DNA of 64,000 bases, from the NCBI GenBank assembly GCA_002721105.1, contig PBJL01000011.1, positions 104,966 to 168,965 on the forward strand, written 5' to 3'. The position numbers and the translations under genes were made by a program. Source of the DNA: Acidiferrobacteraceae bacterium (GTDB taxonomy: Bacteria; Pseudomonadota; Gammaproteobacteria; Arenicellales; UBA868). Each line of letters starts with the position of its first letter. Position 1 is the stretch's first letter. Below are positions 34,922-44,657 of the stretch, piece after piece. The notes beneath the pieces were generated by a model, which did no database searches, was not told the origin of the DNA, and worked only from the letters and a program-made list of their open reading frames with translations.

Positions 34922-35383
34922 ATGAGTGATGATAGCTTCCGACGCTTAGATAAGATTCTTCAGGATAATGGTCTTCATGTAGGCGGTTCCGTGGGTCAGA
35001 TACAAGAAATTAAACAAAAAAAGTGGCTATCAATTGCTGGACCTACGCTAGCTGCTCATTCGCGGGCTATAGTTAATGATAAAGAAGTGGTAATTTTTAC
35101 GCCTTCTCCGATATGGGCGCACTCAGCAAATCAGCGACAAAGTAGTATTTTAAGAGCAATGAATGAGAACAATTTTGAGGTAAATTCAATCCGAATACAC
35201 ATCCATCCAACTACGTCTCGCAAAGCGAACCCCCTATACAGAACACCGAATAGAATACCTATCGAAGCTGCCAAACTATGTGAACAAATTGCCAAAAACA
35301 GTAAAGATGAAAACCTTCGGATTGCCCTGAATAACATCAGCCTTGTAGTCAGAGAAAAGGAATCAATAAAAAATCAAAACTGA
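34922..35383 (+). CDS. dciA: DciA family (DUF721) protein, probable replicative helicase loader
   Basis: The 153-residue protein has an N-terminal DUF721 domain (about residues 8-95). Conserved elements are WLSIAGPTLAAHSRAI, which corresponds to the usual W..vvG..la.hs.p pattern, then VVIFTPSPIWAHSANQRQSSILRAMN. DciA is the ancestral loader and partner of the DnaB replicative helicase in bacteria without DnaC, so this organism probably uses DciA. It is the only plus-strand gene in a long minus-strand block, lying between secA and lpxC, its usual place in gammaproteobacteria. The C-terminal 50 residues are not conserved. Confidence 0.85.
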   Translation: MSDDSFRRLDKILQDNGLHVGGSVGQIQEIKQKKWLSIAGPTLAAHSRAIVNDKEVVIFTPSPIWAHSANQRQSSILRAMNENNFEVNSIRIHIHPTTSRKANPLYRTPNRIPIEAAKLCEQIAKNSKDENLRIALNNISLVVREKESIKNQN

Positions 35384-35479
35384 TGAACAATCCAAATGCG
35401 ATATCCCACCGGAAGCTTTTTTAGATTAATTTCGTCTCTAGACTCCAAAAATTAATAACGTAACTTACTATTTTTAATT

Positions 35480-36397
35480 TTAAGCATACTCTGACGCTAG
35501 CGGATGAAGAAAATTAGTAGGGAGCGCATTATCATCCTCAAATGATATTAGATCCCATGCTGTTTCTTCAGACTGGATCTCCCGCAACAACAAATTATTC
35601 AAAGCGTGCCCTGATTTGTAAGCATGAAACGATCCGATGAGTGAATACCCAAGTAAATAAAGGTCGCCAACAGCGTCCAAAATTTTATGCCTAACAAACT
35701 CATCACCATAACGCAGTCCATCTTCATTAAGAATATGAAAACCATCCATCACAATTGCATTGTCGAGACTGCCACCACGAGCTAATCCCGATTCCTGCAA
35801 GGACTCGACATCTTGAAGAAATCCGAACGTTCGAGCACGGCTAATTTCCTTAAGATAGGAGGTTTTGGAGAAATCTACTGATGCAGTTTGGGATGATGAA
35901 CGGAGAATTGGGTGCTCAAAGTCAATACTAAATTCCACTTTAAAACCACCGAACGGCTCAAATTTTGCCCACTTGTCCCCGTCTCGGATTTCTATTTTCT
36001 TCTTTACCCTAATGAAACGTTTAGCAGAATTCTGTTCTTCGATGCCTGCTGATTGTATTAAAAATACAAACGGTCCCGCGCTGCCATCCATAATTGGAAC
36101 CTCATCGGCATTAATATCTACAAACGCGTTGTCTATGCCCAAGCCGGCGAATGCCGACATTAAATGCTCAACAGTTGCAACTTTAGCTCCATGATTTTCT
36201 AAAGTTGTCGACATCCGAGTGTTGCCAACATAAGCAACCGTTGCCGGTATCTCTACCACAGGATCAAGGTCGATACGACGAAATATAATTCCAGTATTAG
36301 CGGGAGCAGGACGCAAAGACAAAATTACCTTATTTCCCGTATGAAGGCCAACGCCAGTAGCCTTTATAACATTCTTAAGAGTACGTTGGGATATCAT
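35480..36397 (-). CDS. lpxC: UDP-3-O-acyl-N-acetylglucosamine deacetylase LpxC
   Basis: Zinc deacetylase for the committed step of lipid A synthesis. The 305-residue length equals that of E. coli LpxC. Landmarks are the N-terminus [20 protein letters not shown], the zinc histidine in TVEHLMSA, and the [10 protein letters not shown] motif with two further zinc ligands and a catalytic residue. The [14 protein letters not shown] segment carries the general-acid histidine. The ATG at 36397 is chosen over a longer TTG reading because it gives the canonical MISQRTLK start. It follows ftsZ after about 200 bases, the usual end of a gammaproteobacterial dcw region. Confidence 0.97.
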   Translation of the reverse strand: MISQRTLKNVIKATGVGLHTGNKVILSLRPAPANTGIIFRRIDLDPVVEIPATVAYVGNTRMSTTLENHGAKVATVEHLMSAFAGLGIDNAFVDINADEVPIMDGSAGPFVFLIQSAGIEEQNSAKRFIRVKKKIEIRDGDKWAKFEPFGGFKVEFSIDFEHPILRSSSQTASVDFSKTSYLKEISRARTFGFLQDVESLQESGLARGGSLDNAIVMDGFHILNEDGLRYGDEFVRHKILDAVGDLYLLGYSLIGSFHAYKSGHALNNLLLREIQSEETAWDLISFEDDNALPTNFLHPLASEYA

Positions 36398-36598
36398 GTA
36401 GCCAAGCCAAAGCAACCAACTGATGGTTGGCCATGTCGTCCCGTACTATTCACAAGCTAGTCCTCGTCAGATATGAAATCATTCTAAAACAGAGTTCGCA
36501 ATTTTTTCGCCACTATTTTACCATAATTTTTTTAATATCTCCTTTTTTATTTACCAATAGAATCAACTAATTCACTATTTTTAAATAAAACAAGCACG

Positions 36599-37747
36599 CT
36601 AATCTGCTTGACGACGAAGGAACGCTGGAATATCAAGAAAATCAAGCTTTTCTGCCACATTTGAAGCTATACCGGAACTGACAGCTGGACGTGGTCTCCG
36701 GCGAATTAGAGCATGGTTATCGGGATCAATTTGCTCGGCCTCATGTGCCCGACCACCCTCGATTACACGAACATCAGGTATTCCTTGATTAGAATTTTGA
36801 ATTCCAGTCGCTACCATTGTAACTCTAAGGTTGCCTTCCATTTCAGCATCTAATACTGTCCCAATTACTACTATTGCATCTTCAGAGGCGTACTCACTTA
36901 TGATCTCCCCTATCTGGGCAAATTCGTCTAGCTCCATATCCGGGCCTGCGGAAACATTAACAAGTACCCCTTTAGCGCCATGTATATCTACATCTTCAAG
37001 TAATGGGCTTGAAATAGCAGCCCTAACTGCCTCGGTTGCCCTATCCGGGCCACTAACTGTAGCGGAACCCATCATAGCCATTCCCATCTCTGCCATTACG
37101 GTACGGACATCAGCAAAATCAACATTAATCAGTCCTGGCCGTGTGATCAGCTCCGCAATACCTTGAACGGCATTAAGCAAAACCTCATTTGCTGTAGCAA
37201 ATGCATCCAATAAAGTAACTCGTCCGCCCATGACTTCCAGTATTTTTTCGTTGGGAATGATGATTAACGAATCGACAAGTTCGCTAAGTTCGCGAATTCC
37301 TTGATCAGCTGCATGAATTCTGCGCTTCCCTTCGAACGAAAATGGGCGCGTTACCACGGCCACAGTCAGTATTCCCTTTTCTCTTGCAAGCTGAGCAATT
37401 ACCGGTGCAGCTCCAGTCCCAGTGCCACCCCCCATACCTGCAGTAATGAAAATCATATCAGTGCCTTCAAGGATTTCTGCTATTTTATCTCGATCCTCCA
37501 TAGCAGCTTGGCGTCCAATATCAGGGTCTGATCCAGCCCCCAAGCCCTTGGTTAGGTTTTCGCCCAATTGAATGACTTTAGCTACCCCAGTTCGGTGAAG
37601 AGCCTGCGAATCAGTATTCGCATTAACAAACTCTACACCCTCAAGACTAGCTGAAAGCATATGATCAACGGCATTACCACCACCGCCTCCTATTCCAATT
37701 ACTTTTATCACAGCCGACTGCCCCGCAGCATCCATCAATTCAAACAT
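36599..37747 (-). CDS. ftsZ: Cell division protein FtsZ
   Basis: Tubulin-like GTPase that forms the division ring. The 382-residue protein has the tubulin signature GMGGGTGTGAAPVIA and the N-terminal GIGGGGGNAVDHM. The T7 region NVDFADVRTVM follows, then a variable linker, and the C-terminal peptide LDFLDIPAFLRRQAD binds FtsA, ZipA and other partners. The ATG at 37747 is chosen because GGAGG precedes it and it gives MFELMDAAGQSAVIKV. The gene directly follows ftsQ after 135 bases; ftsA, which normally separates them, is absent. The intact C-terminal peptide means a tether protein is still expected. Confidence 0.98.
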   Translation of the reverse strand: MFELMDAAGQSAVIKVIGIGGGGGNAVDHMLSASLEGVEFVNANTDSQALHRTGVAKVIQLGENLTKGLGAGSDPDIGRQAAMEDRDKIAEILEGTDMIFITAGMGGGTGTGAAPVIAQLAREKGILTVAVVTRPFSFEGKRRIHAADQGIRELSELVDSLIIIPNEKILEVMGGRVTLLDAFATANEVLLNAVQGIAELITRPGLINVDFADVRTVMAEMGMAMMGSATVSGPDRATEAVRAAISSPLLEDVDIHGAKGVLVNVSAGPDMELDEFAQIGEIISEYASEDAIVVIGTVLDAEMEGNLRVTMVATGIQNSNQGIPDVRVIEGGRAHEAEQIDPDNHALIRRRPRPAVSSGIASNVAEKLDFLDIPAFLRRQAD

Positions 37748-37882
37748 AATATACCTCCGGTGACTGTTATCCCAGAAGACATGATCAAAGAACTGACGAC
37801 CCAATCTGGGTTTCCCGGCTCGCCATTAAATGTTCTATGATGACAAAAATCATCCATACCATTCATAAATGTTGCTTACTGC

Positions 37883-38713
37883 TCATAAATTACTTTTCGA
37901 AACAACTTCGTCCTCCTGCGACTTCCACTTGACTGCAAGCCCGTTTGTGTATCTCAGATCAACCGATTCCAATCTCTCCACTTGATTACGAAGCACAAGC
38001 TCAAACACCACAACGAAATCATCGACTTGTGTCATTAGATTTTTTGGACCCACAACCAAATAAAAATACTTGTGGCCAGTTAGTCGAGAGGTTGCTATTT
38101 TAAATTTCCAATCACGTGATTCATCTAAACGCACTTCGACTATCTCTAACCCAAGAGGCCACAATCTTCTATCAGCTTTGAGATAAGTATTTAGTACGTC
38201 TTGTTTTTTCCCAATAGGTCCTAACAAATCTGGTACTAGTTTGAACTCTCTTTGGGGTGGTAAATTCAGCAACTCCTCTATTGAATCGGATGATCCAGTC
38301 GACAATCCAGACCATTTTGCAAGGCCAGCAGATTCTGTTACAGAAATATGCAACAAACTGGGCCAAACACGTCGTATCGCAATACTATAAAGACCAGGTA
38401 TTTCTCTTAGTTCTGTTTCAATTAAATCAAGATCAACACTAAAATAATTTCCGTTGACATTGTTCCATGCGACTTTTTCTATGAAAGCTGGATCAACCCT
38501 TTGATGTGTTCCTTCAATTTGAATTTGTTCAATCGTGAAATAACCTGGCCGAAAAATATGGTCAAGCAATACAATAAAAATCAAGACAATTAGTAAAGTC
38601 AAAATAATGATCGTTGGTAATGATGGAACATTACCACGATGCCTTACTTTTCCTAGTCTAAAAAAATTAAATGAAAAACTGGCAGGCATTGTTGAGGCGA
38701 ATTCTTTTCGCAT
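37883..38713 (-). CDS. ftsQ: Cell division protein FtsQ
   Basis: Bitopic divisome protein of 276 residues that links early and late division proteins through FtsB and FtsL. It has a basic cytoplasmic N-terminus (to about residue 32), one membrane helix (about 33-52), a POTRA domain starting FTIEQIQIEGTHQRV, and the beta domain. The conserved region RVWPSLLHISVTE lies in the middle and VDLRYTNGLAVKW near the C-terminus. It starts five bases after murB, so ddl is missing between them. Its stop is followed by a short spacer and then ftsZ, so ftsA is missing too. Confidence 0.92.
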   Translation of the reverse strand: MRKEFASTMPASFSFNFFRLGKVRHRGNVPSLPTIIILTLLIVLIFIVLLDHIFRPGYFTIEQIQIEGTHQRVDPAFIEKVAWNNVNGNYFSVDLDLIETELREIPGLYSIAIRRVWPSLLHISVTESAGLAKWSGLSTGSSDSIEELLNLPPQREFKLVPDLLGPIGKKQDVLNTYLKADRRLWPLGLEIVEVRLDESRDWKFKIATSRLTGHKYFYLVVGPKNLMTQVDDFVVVFELVLRNQVERLESVDLRYTNGLAVKWKSQEDEVVSKSNL

Positions 38714-38718
38714 GGTAT

Positions 38719-39618
38719 CTAGCCTCCTACTCCAACAATTTTTACTTCTTTTTTGAGCTCAATACGAAATTTCTCAAGCACGGTGGCTTTAACAAGTAGA
38801 ATTAACTCCTCAATATCTGTGGCGCTTGCTCTTCCATCATTAATGATAAAATTTGCATGTTTTAAAGAAACACTAGCCCCACCTATACGTAATCCTTTCA
38901 ATCCAGCAGCTTCAATTAGTCGGCCTGCATAATCGTCTGCAGGATTTTTGAAAACCGATCCAGCATTAAAGCTACCGATTGGTTGGCTGTTTGATCGATC
39001 AGATAAGACCGATCTGATTTTTTTCTTTACATCAGTTGGTTTACCCTGACTAAATTCTAATACTGCACTTGTGAACCATTTTTCTTGACCAATGAAAGTA
39101 TTTCTGTACTCTGCGCGAACTTCTGAACGGTCTATGACATCAAGATGTCCATCTCTATCCAATATTTCTGCTCTCTTTACGACATCCCAAGTTTCTCTCC
39201 CATAGGCACCGGCATTCATCGCTAGTGCGCCTCCCACCGTACCAGGAATTCCAGCAAGAAATTCAGAACCTAAAAGTCCAGCTCTTGCGCAGAACTTAGC
39301 AACTTTTGCACAGGTAACGCCCGATTCTACTTCCACTTGATTAAGAGGCTTAGCGTGAATAGACGATAGTCCTTTATGAGTACAAATTACAGCACCGCGA
39401 ATACCGCCATCCCTGATTAGCAAATTACTCCCGAGTCCCATCCAAATCAAGGGAACTTCTCGCGGCAAAGTTACAACGAACTCTGTCAAATCTGTTTTAT
39501 CTTTAGGCATAAACCAATAATCTGCCGGCCCACCCACGCCCCAACTGGTATGCTTTGCCATCGCTTCTTCAAAACGAATCTCGCCTCGAATATTTTTAAA
39601 AAATTCTAGTGAACTCAT
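38719..39618 (-). CDS. murB: UDP-N-acetylenolpyruvoylglucosamine reductase
   Basis: FAD enzyme that reduces UDP-GlcNAc-enolpyruvate to UDP-MurNAc. At 299 residues it is the short type II form, unlike the 342-residue type I enzyme of E. coli. Landmarks are TSWGVGGPADYW, the flavin-binding GLGSNLLIRDGGIRG, AGIPGTVGGALAMNAGAYG, the catalytic serine region IGSFNAGSVFKNP, and the C-terminal GGASVSLKHANFIIN. It lies between murC and ftsQ on the same strand with small gaps. Placement after murC is typical of dcw clusters whose MurB is type II. Confidence 0.96.
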   Translation of the reverse strand: MSSLEFFKNIRGEIRFEEAMAKHTSWGVGGPADYWFMPKDKTDLTEFVVTLPREVPLIWMGLGSNLLIRDGGIRGAVICTHKGLSSIHAKPLNQVEVESGVTCAKVAKFCARAGLLGSEFLAGIPGTVGGALAMNAGAYGRETWDVVKRAEILDRDGHLDVIDRSEVRAEYRNTFIGQEKWFTSAVLEFSQGKPTDVKKKIRSVLSDRSNSQPIGSFNAGSVFKNPADDYAGRLIEAAGLKGLRIGGASVSLKHANFIINDGRASATDIEELILLVKATVLEKFRIELKKEVKIVGVGG

Positions 39619-39631
39619 AATCTATGGCTTT

Positions 39632-41041
39632 CTAGTTATGTATCGATTTAACGCTTTGAGCTGTATGTTCTAGCAACGAGCGCGCAACTTTTCCTATATT
39701 TCCCGCACCCATCGTTAGTAATACATCATCCGGCTCCAATAATGAATCCAGCAGATTTTTCAAACTCATAACATTTCCAAGAAAGATTGGTTCCAATTTC
39801 GACTTCGATTCAATAGCTTTACATAATGATTGTCCGTCAGCTCCGCTGATGGGGTTTTCACCGGCTGGATAGACCTCACAAATCACTAAGCGAGCTATGC
39901 TAGACAACAAATCGACAAAGTCATCAAATAAGTCCTTTGTTCGGCTATATCGATGTGGTTGAAACACTACAAGGATGTTTCTGTCAGGCCAACAATTTTT
40001 AGCTGCCTCTATTGTTGCCATTAGTTCGCGCGGATGGTGGGCATAATCATCTACGAGAATGGCTGAACCACTCTTAGACCTAACTTTTCCCAGTATCTCA
40101 AACCTCCGACCAATCCCCTCAAATGATTCCAGTGCTTCGAATATATGTTCTGATGAAACCCCTAATTTGTCACAAACTGCTATAGCAGCCATAGCATTCT
40201 GTACGTTATGCTTACCTGGAAGGGATAACTTGATTTGTATTGCATCAGCAGCAGGTCTGTGAGCTAAAAATTTCATATGTGAACCAATTTGCTCGACACC
40301 ACTCGCCCAATAATCAGCATCGTTTTGAAGTCCGTAAGTAATTGTTGGCTTACGCAGGCGTGTGACGATTTGCTTGATTCTAGGATCATCACCACATAAA
40401 ACAGCTAGACCATAAAATGGCAAATTCTGGAGAAAACTAAAGTAGATTTCAATAAGTCTATTGAAGTCCCAATCGTAATTTTCCATATGATCACGATCAA
40501 TATTAGTCACCACTGCTATCGACGGATACAAATGTAAAAATGATGCGTCACTCTCATCAGCTTCTGCTACTAAATAATTACCACTACCTAATCTTGCATT
40601 ACCCTTTACGCTGTTGACTAGACCACCAACAATAAAAGTTGGGTCTAACCCACCGACACCAAGGATACTGGCAATTAAGCTAGTCGTGGTCGTCTTTCCA
40701 TGCGTGCCTGCAACGGCAATTCCTCGACGGAATCGCATGAGTTCTCCTAGCATCTCAGCTCTCGGAATAACAGGTATGCCTTTACATCGCGCCGCCGCCA
40801 ACTCCGGATTATCCAACGCGACTGCTGTGGAATAAACAACAACGCCAGCTAGATCTATATGCTTCGCGGAATGACCTATGGATATTTGTGCTCCCTGGTT
40901 AGCCAAACGTTGAACAACTTCTGAATCCGCTGAATCTGAACCAGAAACTATATAACCCTCATCCAATAAAACAGCAGCGATACCGCTCATACCAGCGCCG
41001 CCGATACCAACAAAATGGACATGGCGAACAAACTCACGCAC
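39632..41041 (-). CDS. murC: UDP-N-acetylmuramate--L-alanine ligase
   Basis: Adds L-alanine to UDP-MurNAc, the first amino acid of the peptidoglycan stem. The 469-residue Mur ligase has the N-terminal Rossmann-like VHFVGIGGAGMSGIA, the ATP loop GTHGKTTTTSLIA and the EADESDASFLHLYPSIAVVTNID segment. The C-terminal domain contains VDDYAHHPRELMATIEAAK and VVFQPHRYSRTKDLF, which identify MurC among the ligases. Its start overlaps the end of murG by eight bases, so translation is probably coupled. No anomaly was seen. Confidence 0.97.
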   Translation of the reverse strand: MREFVRHVHFVGIGGAGMSGIAAVLLDEGYIVSGSDSADSEVVQRLANQGAQISIGHSAKHIDLAGVVVYSTAVALDNPELAAARCKGIPVIPRAEMLGELMRFRRGIAVAGTHGKTTTTSLIASILGVGGLDPTFIVGGLVNSVKGNARLGSGNYLVAEADESDASFLHLYPSIAVVTNIDRDHMENYDWDFNRLIEIYFSFLQNLPFYGLAVLCGDDPRIKQIVTRLRKPTITYGLQNDADYWASGVEQIGSHMKFLAHRPAADAIQIKLSLPGKHNVQNAMAAIAVCDKLGVSSEHIFEALESFEGIGRRFEILGKVRSKSGSAILVDDYAHHPRELMATIEAAKNCWPDRNILVVFQPHRYSRTKDLFDDFVDLLSSIARLVICEVYPAGENPISGADGQSLCKAIESKSKLEPIFLGNVMSLKNLLDSLLEPDDVLLTMGAGNIGKVARSLLEHTAQSVKSIHN

Positions 41042-42110
41042 CCATCACCTCCATACAATAATTAGCTACTTGATCTGTTGCGTCTAAACAAGCAATAGAC
41101 TTCGCTGCTTGTCCAATCGCCAAAATTTTTGAGCGATCCTCGAATAGTTCATTGAGAATTTCTGCAAGAGTTTCGCTTGAAAACTGCTCTTGTGGTATCC
41201 AACGCGCCGCACCTCTTTCAGCCATAAATTGAGCATTTTTAGTTTGATGATCGCCAACGGCATGAGGAAATGGAATTAAAACTGATGCAATACCAACAAC
41301 AGCAATTTCAGATATAGTCATGGCTCCAGCTCTACATATGACTATATCTGAATCCTTGTAAGCCTCAGTAATGTCGTCAATATATCCGACAATATTGGCT
41401 TCTATTCCTAATTCTGAATAACGCCTTTGTGTGGTATCTTGCCAAACATGACCACACTGGTGAATAACCTCAAGACGTTCAATCGATGATAATAGCTTTA
41501 TGGCTGGAGGTACCAGTTGATTTAGAATTTCCGCGCCTTGAGAACCACCCAAAACTAGGACGCATAACTTTGCTTTATCCCATTTAGCTTTACCAAATCC
41601 TTTATCTAGAGCTATGACATTGCTTCTCACTGGGTTACCAACCCATCTTGCTTTTCGACCTACTCCCAAACTATTTGGAAAACCTGTTAGCACATAAGTC
41701 GAGAAACGCGCCAAGATTTTATTGGTCAACCCAGCGTCAAAATTTGCCTCATGAATTACTAAAGGTAAACGCATGATGAGGCCAATCAAAGCACCCGGTC
41801 CTGACACATATCCTCCCATGCCGAGCAGGGCATCAGGTCGTTGTCGCCGTATTATAGTAGTCACTTGCCAAAATACTCGAAACAACATTAAAAGAGCGCC
41901 AATTGAACGAATTAATCCTTTTCCACGAATCCCAGCTACATCCACCCATTCCATCTCTATAGCGCTAGATAACTCGATGCGAGATTCAATACCTGCCTTT
42001 GTTCCTAACCAAACTATCCTAACACCACGTGCAATCAACAAGTTAGCAACTGCAAGAGCGGGATACACATGCCCACCGGTGCCGCCCGCCATGACAAGTA
42101 AAGTTTTCAT
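41034..42110 (-). CDS. murG: Undecaprenyl-PP-MurNAc-pentapeptide GlcNAc transferase MurG
   Basis: GT28 glycosyltransferase that converts lipid I to lipid II on the inner face of the membrane. The 358-residue protein starts with the G loop MAGGTGGHVYPALAVA. It has the middle signature LGMGGYVSGPGALIG, HEANFDAGLTNKILA, the second G loop LVLGGSQGAEILNQLVP, and the UDP-GlcNAc site CRAGAMTISEIAVVG with IPFPHAVGDHQTKNA. One difference is HEANFDAGLTN where HEQNxxxGxTN is usual, a glutamine-to-alanine change. It overlaps ftsW by four bases and murC by eight. Confidence 0.97.
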   Translation of the reverse strand: MKTLLVMAGGTGGHVYPALAVANLLIARGVRIVWLGTKAGIESRIELSSAIEMEWVDVAGIRGKGLIRSIGALLMLFRVFWQVTTIIRRQRPDALLGMGGYVSGPGALIGLIMRLPLVIHEANFDAGLTNKILARFSTYVLTGFPNSLGVGRKARWVGNPVRSNVIALDKGFGKAKWDKAKLCVLVLGGSQGAEILNQLVPPAIKLLSSIERLEVIHQCGHVWQDTTQRRYSELGIEANIVGYIDDITEAYKDSDIVICRAGAMTISEIAVVGIASVLIPFPHAVGDHQTKNAQFMAERGAARWIPQEQFSSETLAEILNELFEDRSKILAIGQAAKSIACLDATDQVANYCMEVMGA

Positions 42111-43267
42111 GGTGTCATTTTTCTCGTACCGCGATTGGCCTTATCGATCGAAAAAAGTAATCCCACGGCAAAGCAACTAGCCACCATACTACTGCCCCCC
42201 GCACTCATTAAAGGCATTGTCAAACCCTTTGTTGGAACAACACCAAAATTAACGGCAAAATGAATCATCATCTGTATAGAGAGCAATAATCCAATGCCCT
42301 GAGCCACAAGCGCCGAAAATAGATCACCACGCATAAATGATTTTCGGGCAATCTCAAAAATTCTCCATAAAAGTACGCCATACAACGATACCAAGATCAT
42401 AATCCCCAAAAATCCTAACTCTTCTGCAATTACCGCTACAAGGAAATCATTGTTTGCATGAGGAATATAGAATAGTTTTTGAACACTTGAACCTAAACCA
42501 ACACCAAACCATTCACCACTACCCACCGCTATCAAAGCCTGTACTAATTGATAGCCACAACCAGTCGCATCGGCAAACGGATCTTGGTAACAAAGTAATC
42601 TTTCTAAGGCATGATCGAAAAAGAATATAAGGAGAAATAAGATTCCAGAAACAGCAATAATTGCACCGCAAATATAGATTAGACGAACACCTGATAAAAA
42701 CAAGATACCTAACGCGACAAAAAGCACTAGAGCTGTAGAACCATAATCTGGCTGTAACAAACACAAAAAAGATACTAATCCTAAAGGTAGAGCCGGTTTT
42801 ATAATTGCCGTAACAAATGACTTTATTTCCTTTTTATTCCGTACGAGATAATCAGATAAAAACAAAATTACTGTTACTTTGAGAAACTCGGCTGGCTGCA
42901 TACTGAATGAACCAATGCTAAACCATCTAGTGCTACCATTTATTTCCCGCCCTATTCCTGGTAGGAGTAACATTGCGAGGAGTAAAATTGCAAGTAGGAA
43001 AAGACCTTTACTAATTTTTCTCCATATCTGAATTTTTATACATGAAACTGTCGCTAGTACAATTAAACCCACAAAGATGCTAGCAACATGCTTGCTAATA
43101 CGCCGAAACATATCAAAATACCTATCTGCTTCATAGGCTGATGATCCTTGCACTCCAACCGAGGCCGAAAAAACCATTATGGCCCCGATCGCAAGCAATG
43201 CGCCAACAACCATCAAAAGAACCTTGTCAACACCAAGGATCTGATTATTTATTGCCGGTCGAATCAT
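42107..43267 (-). CDS. ftsW: Septal peptidoglycan polymerase FtsW
   Basis: SEDS-family glycosyltransferase of 386 residues with ten predicted helices. It polymerises lipid II at the septum together with FtsI. Landmarks are GINGSTRWFSIGSFSMQPAEFLKVTVILFLSDYL (read here as EINGSTRWF), the LLQPDYGSTALV region with the catalytic-type aspartate, and the late VPTKGLTMPLMSAGGSSMVASCFAVGLL. It lies between murD and murG, as in E. coli, overlapping murG by four bases. The genome partner ftsI is at 48569. No anomaly was seen. Confidence 0.95.
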   Translation of the reverse strand: MIRPAINNQILGVDKVLLMVVGALLAIGAIMVFSASVGVQGSSAYEADRYFDMFRRISKHVASIFVGLIVLATVSCIKIQIWRKISKGLFLLAILLLAMLLLPGIGREINGSTRWFSIGSFSMQPAEFLKVTVILFLSDYLVRNKKEIKSFVTAIIKPALPLGLVSFLCLLQPDYGSTALVLFVALGILFLSGVRLIYICGAIIAVSGILFLLIFFFDHALERLLCYQDPFADATGCGYQLVQALIAVGSGEWFGVGLGSSVQKLFYIPHANNDFLVAVIAEELGFLGIMILVSLYGVLLWRIFEIARKSFMRGDLFSALVAQGIGLLLSIQMMIHFAVNFGVVPTKGLTMPLMSAGGSSMVASCFAVGLLFSIDKANRGTRKMTP

Positions 43268-43276
43268 TATGATGAT

Positions 43277-44638
43277 TTATTGGGTAATCCCGGAAACGAG
43301 CGCTCTAAAAGAATCACCTCGATGTTCAAAATTATCAAACATGTCAAAACTTGCGCAGGCCGGGGAAAAAAGAACTGCATCACCAGGCTGAGCCCATTCT
43401 GCCGCTAGACTGGTTGCCTCCGCTAGAGTAGTTACCTTTGTGACCGGTACAGCGTCTGAGAGATAGCTACTAATTAAATCGCTATCCTCACCAAATAATA
43501 CGACCTGCCGAGCATATCGTTGCGCGGATTGTGCAAGAGGATTGAAATCTGCGTTCTTCGCCTGCCCACCAACAATCAGTACAACAGGTCTACCCATTCC
43601 CTCCAATGCGGCAACTGTTGCGCCAACATTCGTTCCTTTAGAATCATTTATCCAACGAACTCCACGATAGTTACTAATTACCTCGCAACGATGTGGGAGA
43701 CCGGAAAATTTTCGAAGTGCATCTAGTATCTCGTCCATTTTTACAGGGATAACAGTTTGGATAATAGCCAAGGCTGCTAGCGCGTTACCGATATTGTGAA
43801 GACCTTCCATCTTTAAATCATCTATCTTAATCAAACGTTCGCTTCCACGACTTAAATATTTTTCATGATGATTTTTTGTCAAACCAAAGTCCTTTTCTGA
43901 AAGAGGCTCGGTTAAACCAAATGTAATCAGTGAAGGATTCATGGTTTTTGATTCAAATAATCGAGATAACCTTACATCATCTCGATTAACAATGATCGTT
44001 CCTGCTAACGCAGATATTCGCGTCTTTGCTTCAATATAGGCATCTATATCGTGATACCTATCCATATGATCGGGTGATATATTAAGTATTGCAAAGGTTA
44101 ATGGTCGCAAAGTTGAAGTAGCTTCCAACTGAAAACTTGAAAGTTCTAGTAAATAATAATCAGGTTCTGGGTATCCCAATAAGTCTAGTGCTGGTGGCCC
44201 AATGTTTCCTCCCATTGATACACTAACACCAGCCGCTTTTAACAAAGTTTCTGTTAACTTTGTTACTGTGCTTTTTCCATTTGATCCTGTAATGCCAATG
44301 ATTGGTCGATTTGAAGATCGTGAAAACAACTCGATATCACTAATAATCTCAATACCAGCAGACCGCGCTTCAACTATTGCAGGTTCCTCTAGCGAAACTC
44401 CGGGGCTTACTACCAGGATATCTGCACTTTTGAGCTCCTTAGCATTAAACTCACCAAATCGGGTTATGGAATCAATCTTCTCCTCGCGAAGACGATTTGC
44501 AAACGGTGGGTCTTCCCGACTGTCAAAAACAGTGACTTGTCGACCCAACCGATTGAAGTAGCGAATACAAGAGAAGCCTGTCGCTCCTAAACCGATCACG
44601 GCTACATTTTTCCAATCTCTAATGTTGCTTATGCTCAA
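43277..44638 (-). CDS. murD: UDP-N-acetylmuramoylalanine--D-glutamate ligase
   Basis: Adds D-glutamate to UDP-MurNAc-L-Ala. The 453-residue Mur ligase begins with a Rossmann-like domain (VAVIGLGATGFSCIRYF). It continues with the ATP loop GITGSNGKSTVTKL, the SSFQLEATSTLRPLTFAILNISPDHMDRY segment, and the C-terminal domain with NDSKGTNVGATVAAL and VLIVGGQAKNADF. The last stretch ends LFSPACASFDMFDNFEHRGDSF, which is diagnostic for MurD. It starts 19 bases after mraY and ends nine bases before ftsW. Confidence 0.97.
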   Translation of the reverse strand: MSISNIRDWKNVAVIGLGATGFSCIRYFNRLGRQVTVFDSREDPPFANRLREEKIDSITRFGEFNAKELKSADILVVSPGVSLEEPAIVEARSAGIEIISDIELFSRSSNRPIIGITGSNGKSTVTKLTETLLKAAGVSVSMGGNIGPPALDLLGYPEPDYYLLELSSFQLEATSTLRPLTFAILNISPDHMDRYHDIDAYIEAKTRISALAGTIIVNRDDVRLSRLFESKTMNPSLITFGLTEPLSEKDFGLTKNHHEKYLSRGSERLIKIDDLKMEGLHNIGNALAALAIIQTVIPVKMDEILDALRKFSGLPHRCEVISNYRGVRWINDSKGTNVGATVAALEGMGRPVVLIVGGQAKNADFNPLAQSAQRYARQVVLFGEDSDLISSYLSDAVPVTKVTTLAEATSLAAEWAQPGDAVLFSPACASFDMFDNFEHRGDSFRALVSGITQ

Positions 44639-44657
44639 AAGATATTCTCGATAAAAT

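Noticed and set aside
36398..36598. Search for a secM-like or other small gene between ftsZ and lpxC
   Set aside because: Only AT-rich sequence and a short CCAAC/GTTGG inverted repeat were seen; no frame with a start and ribosome site.
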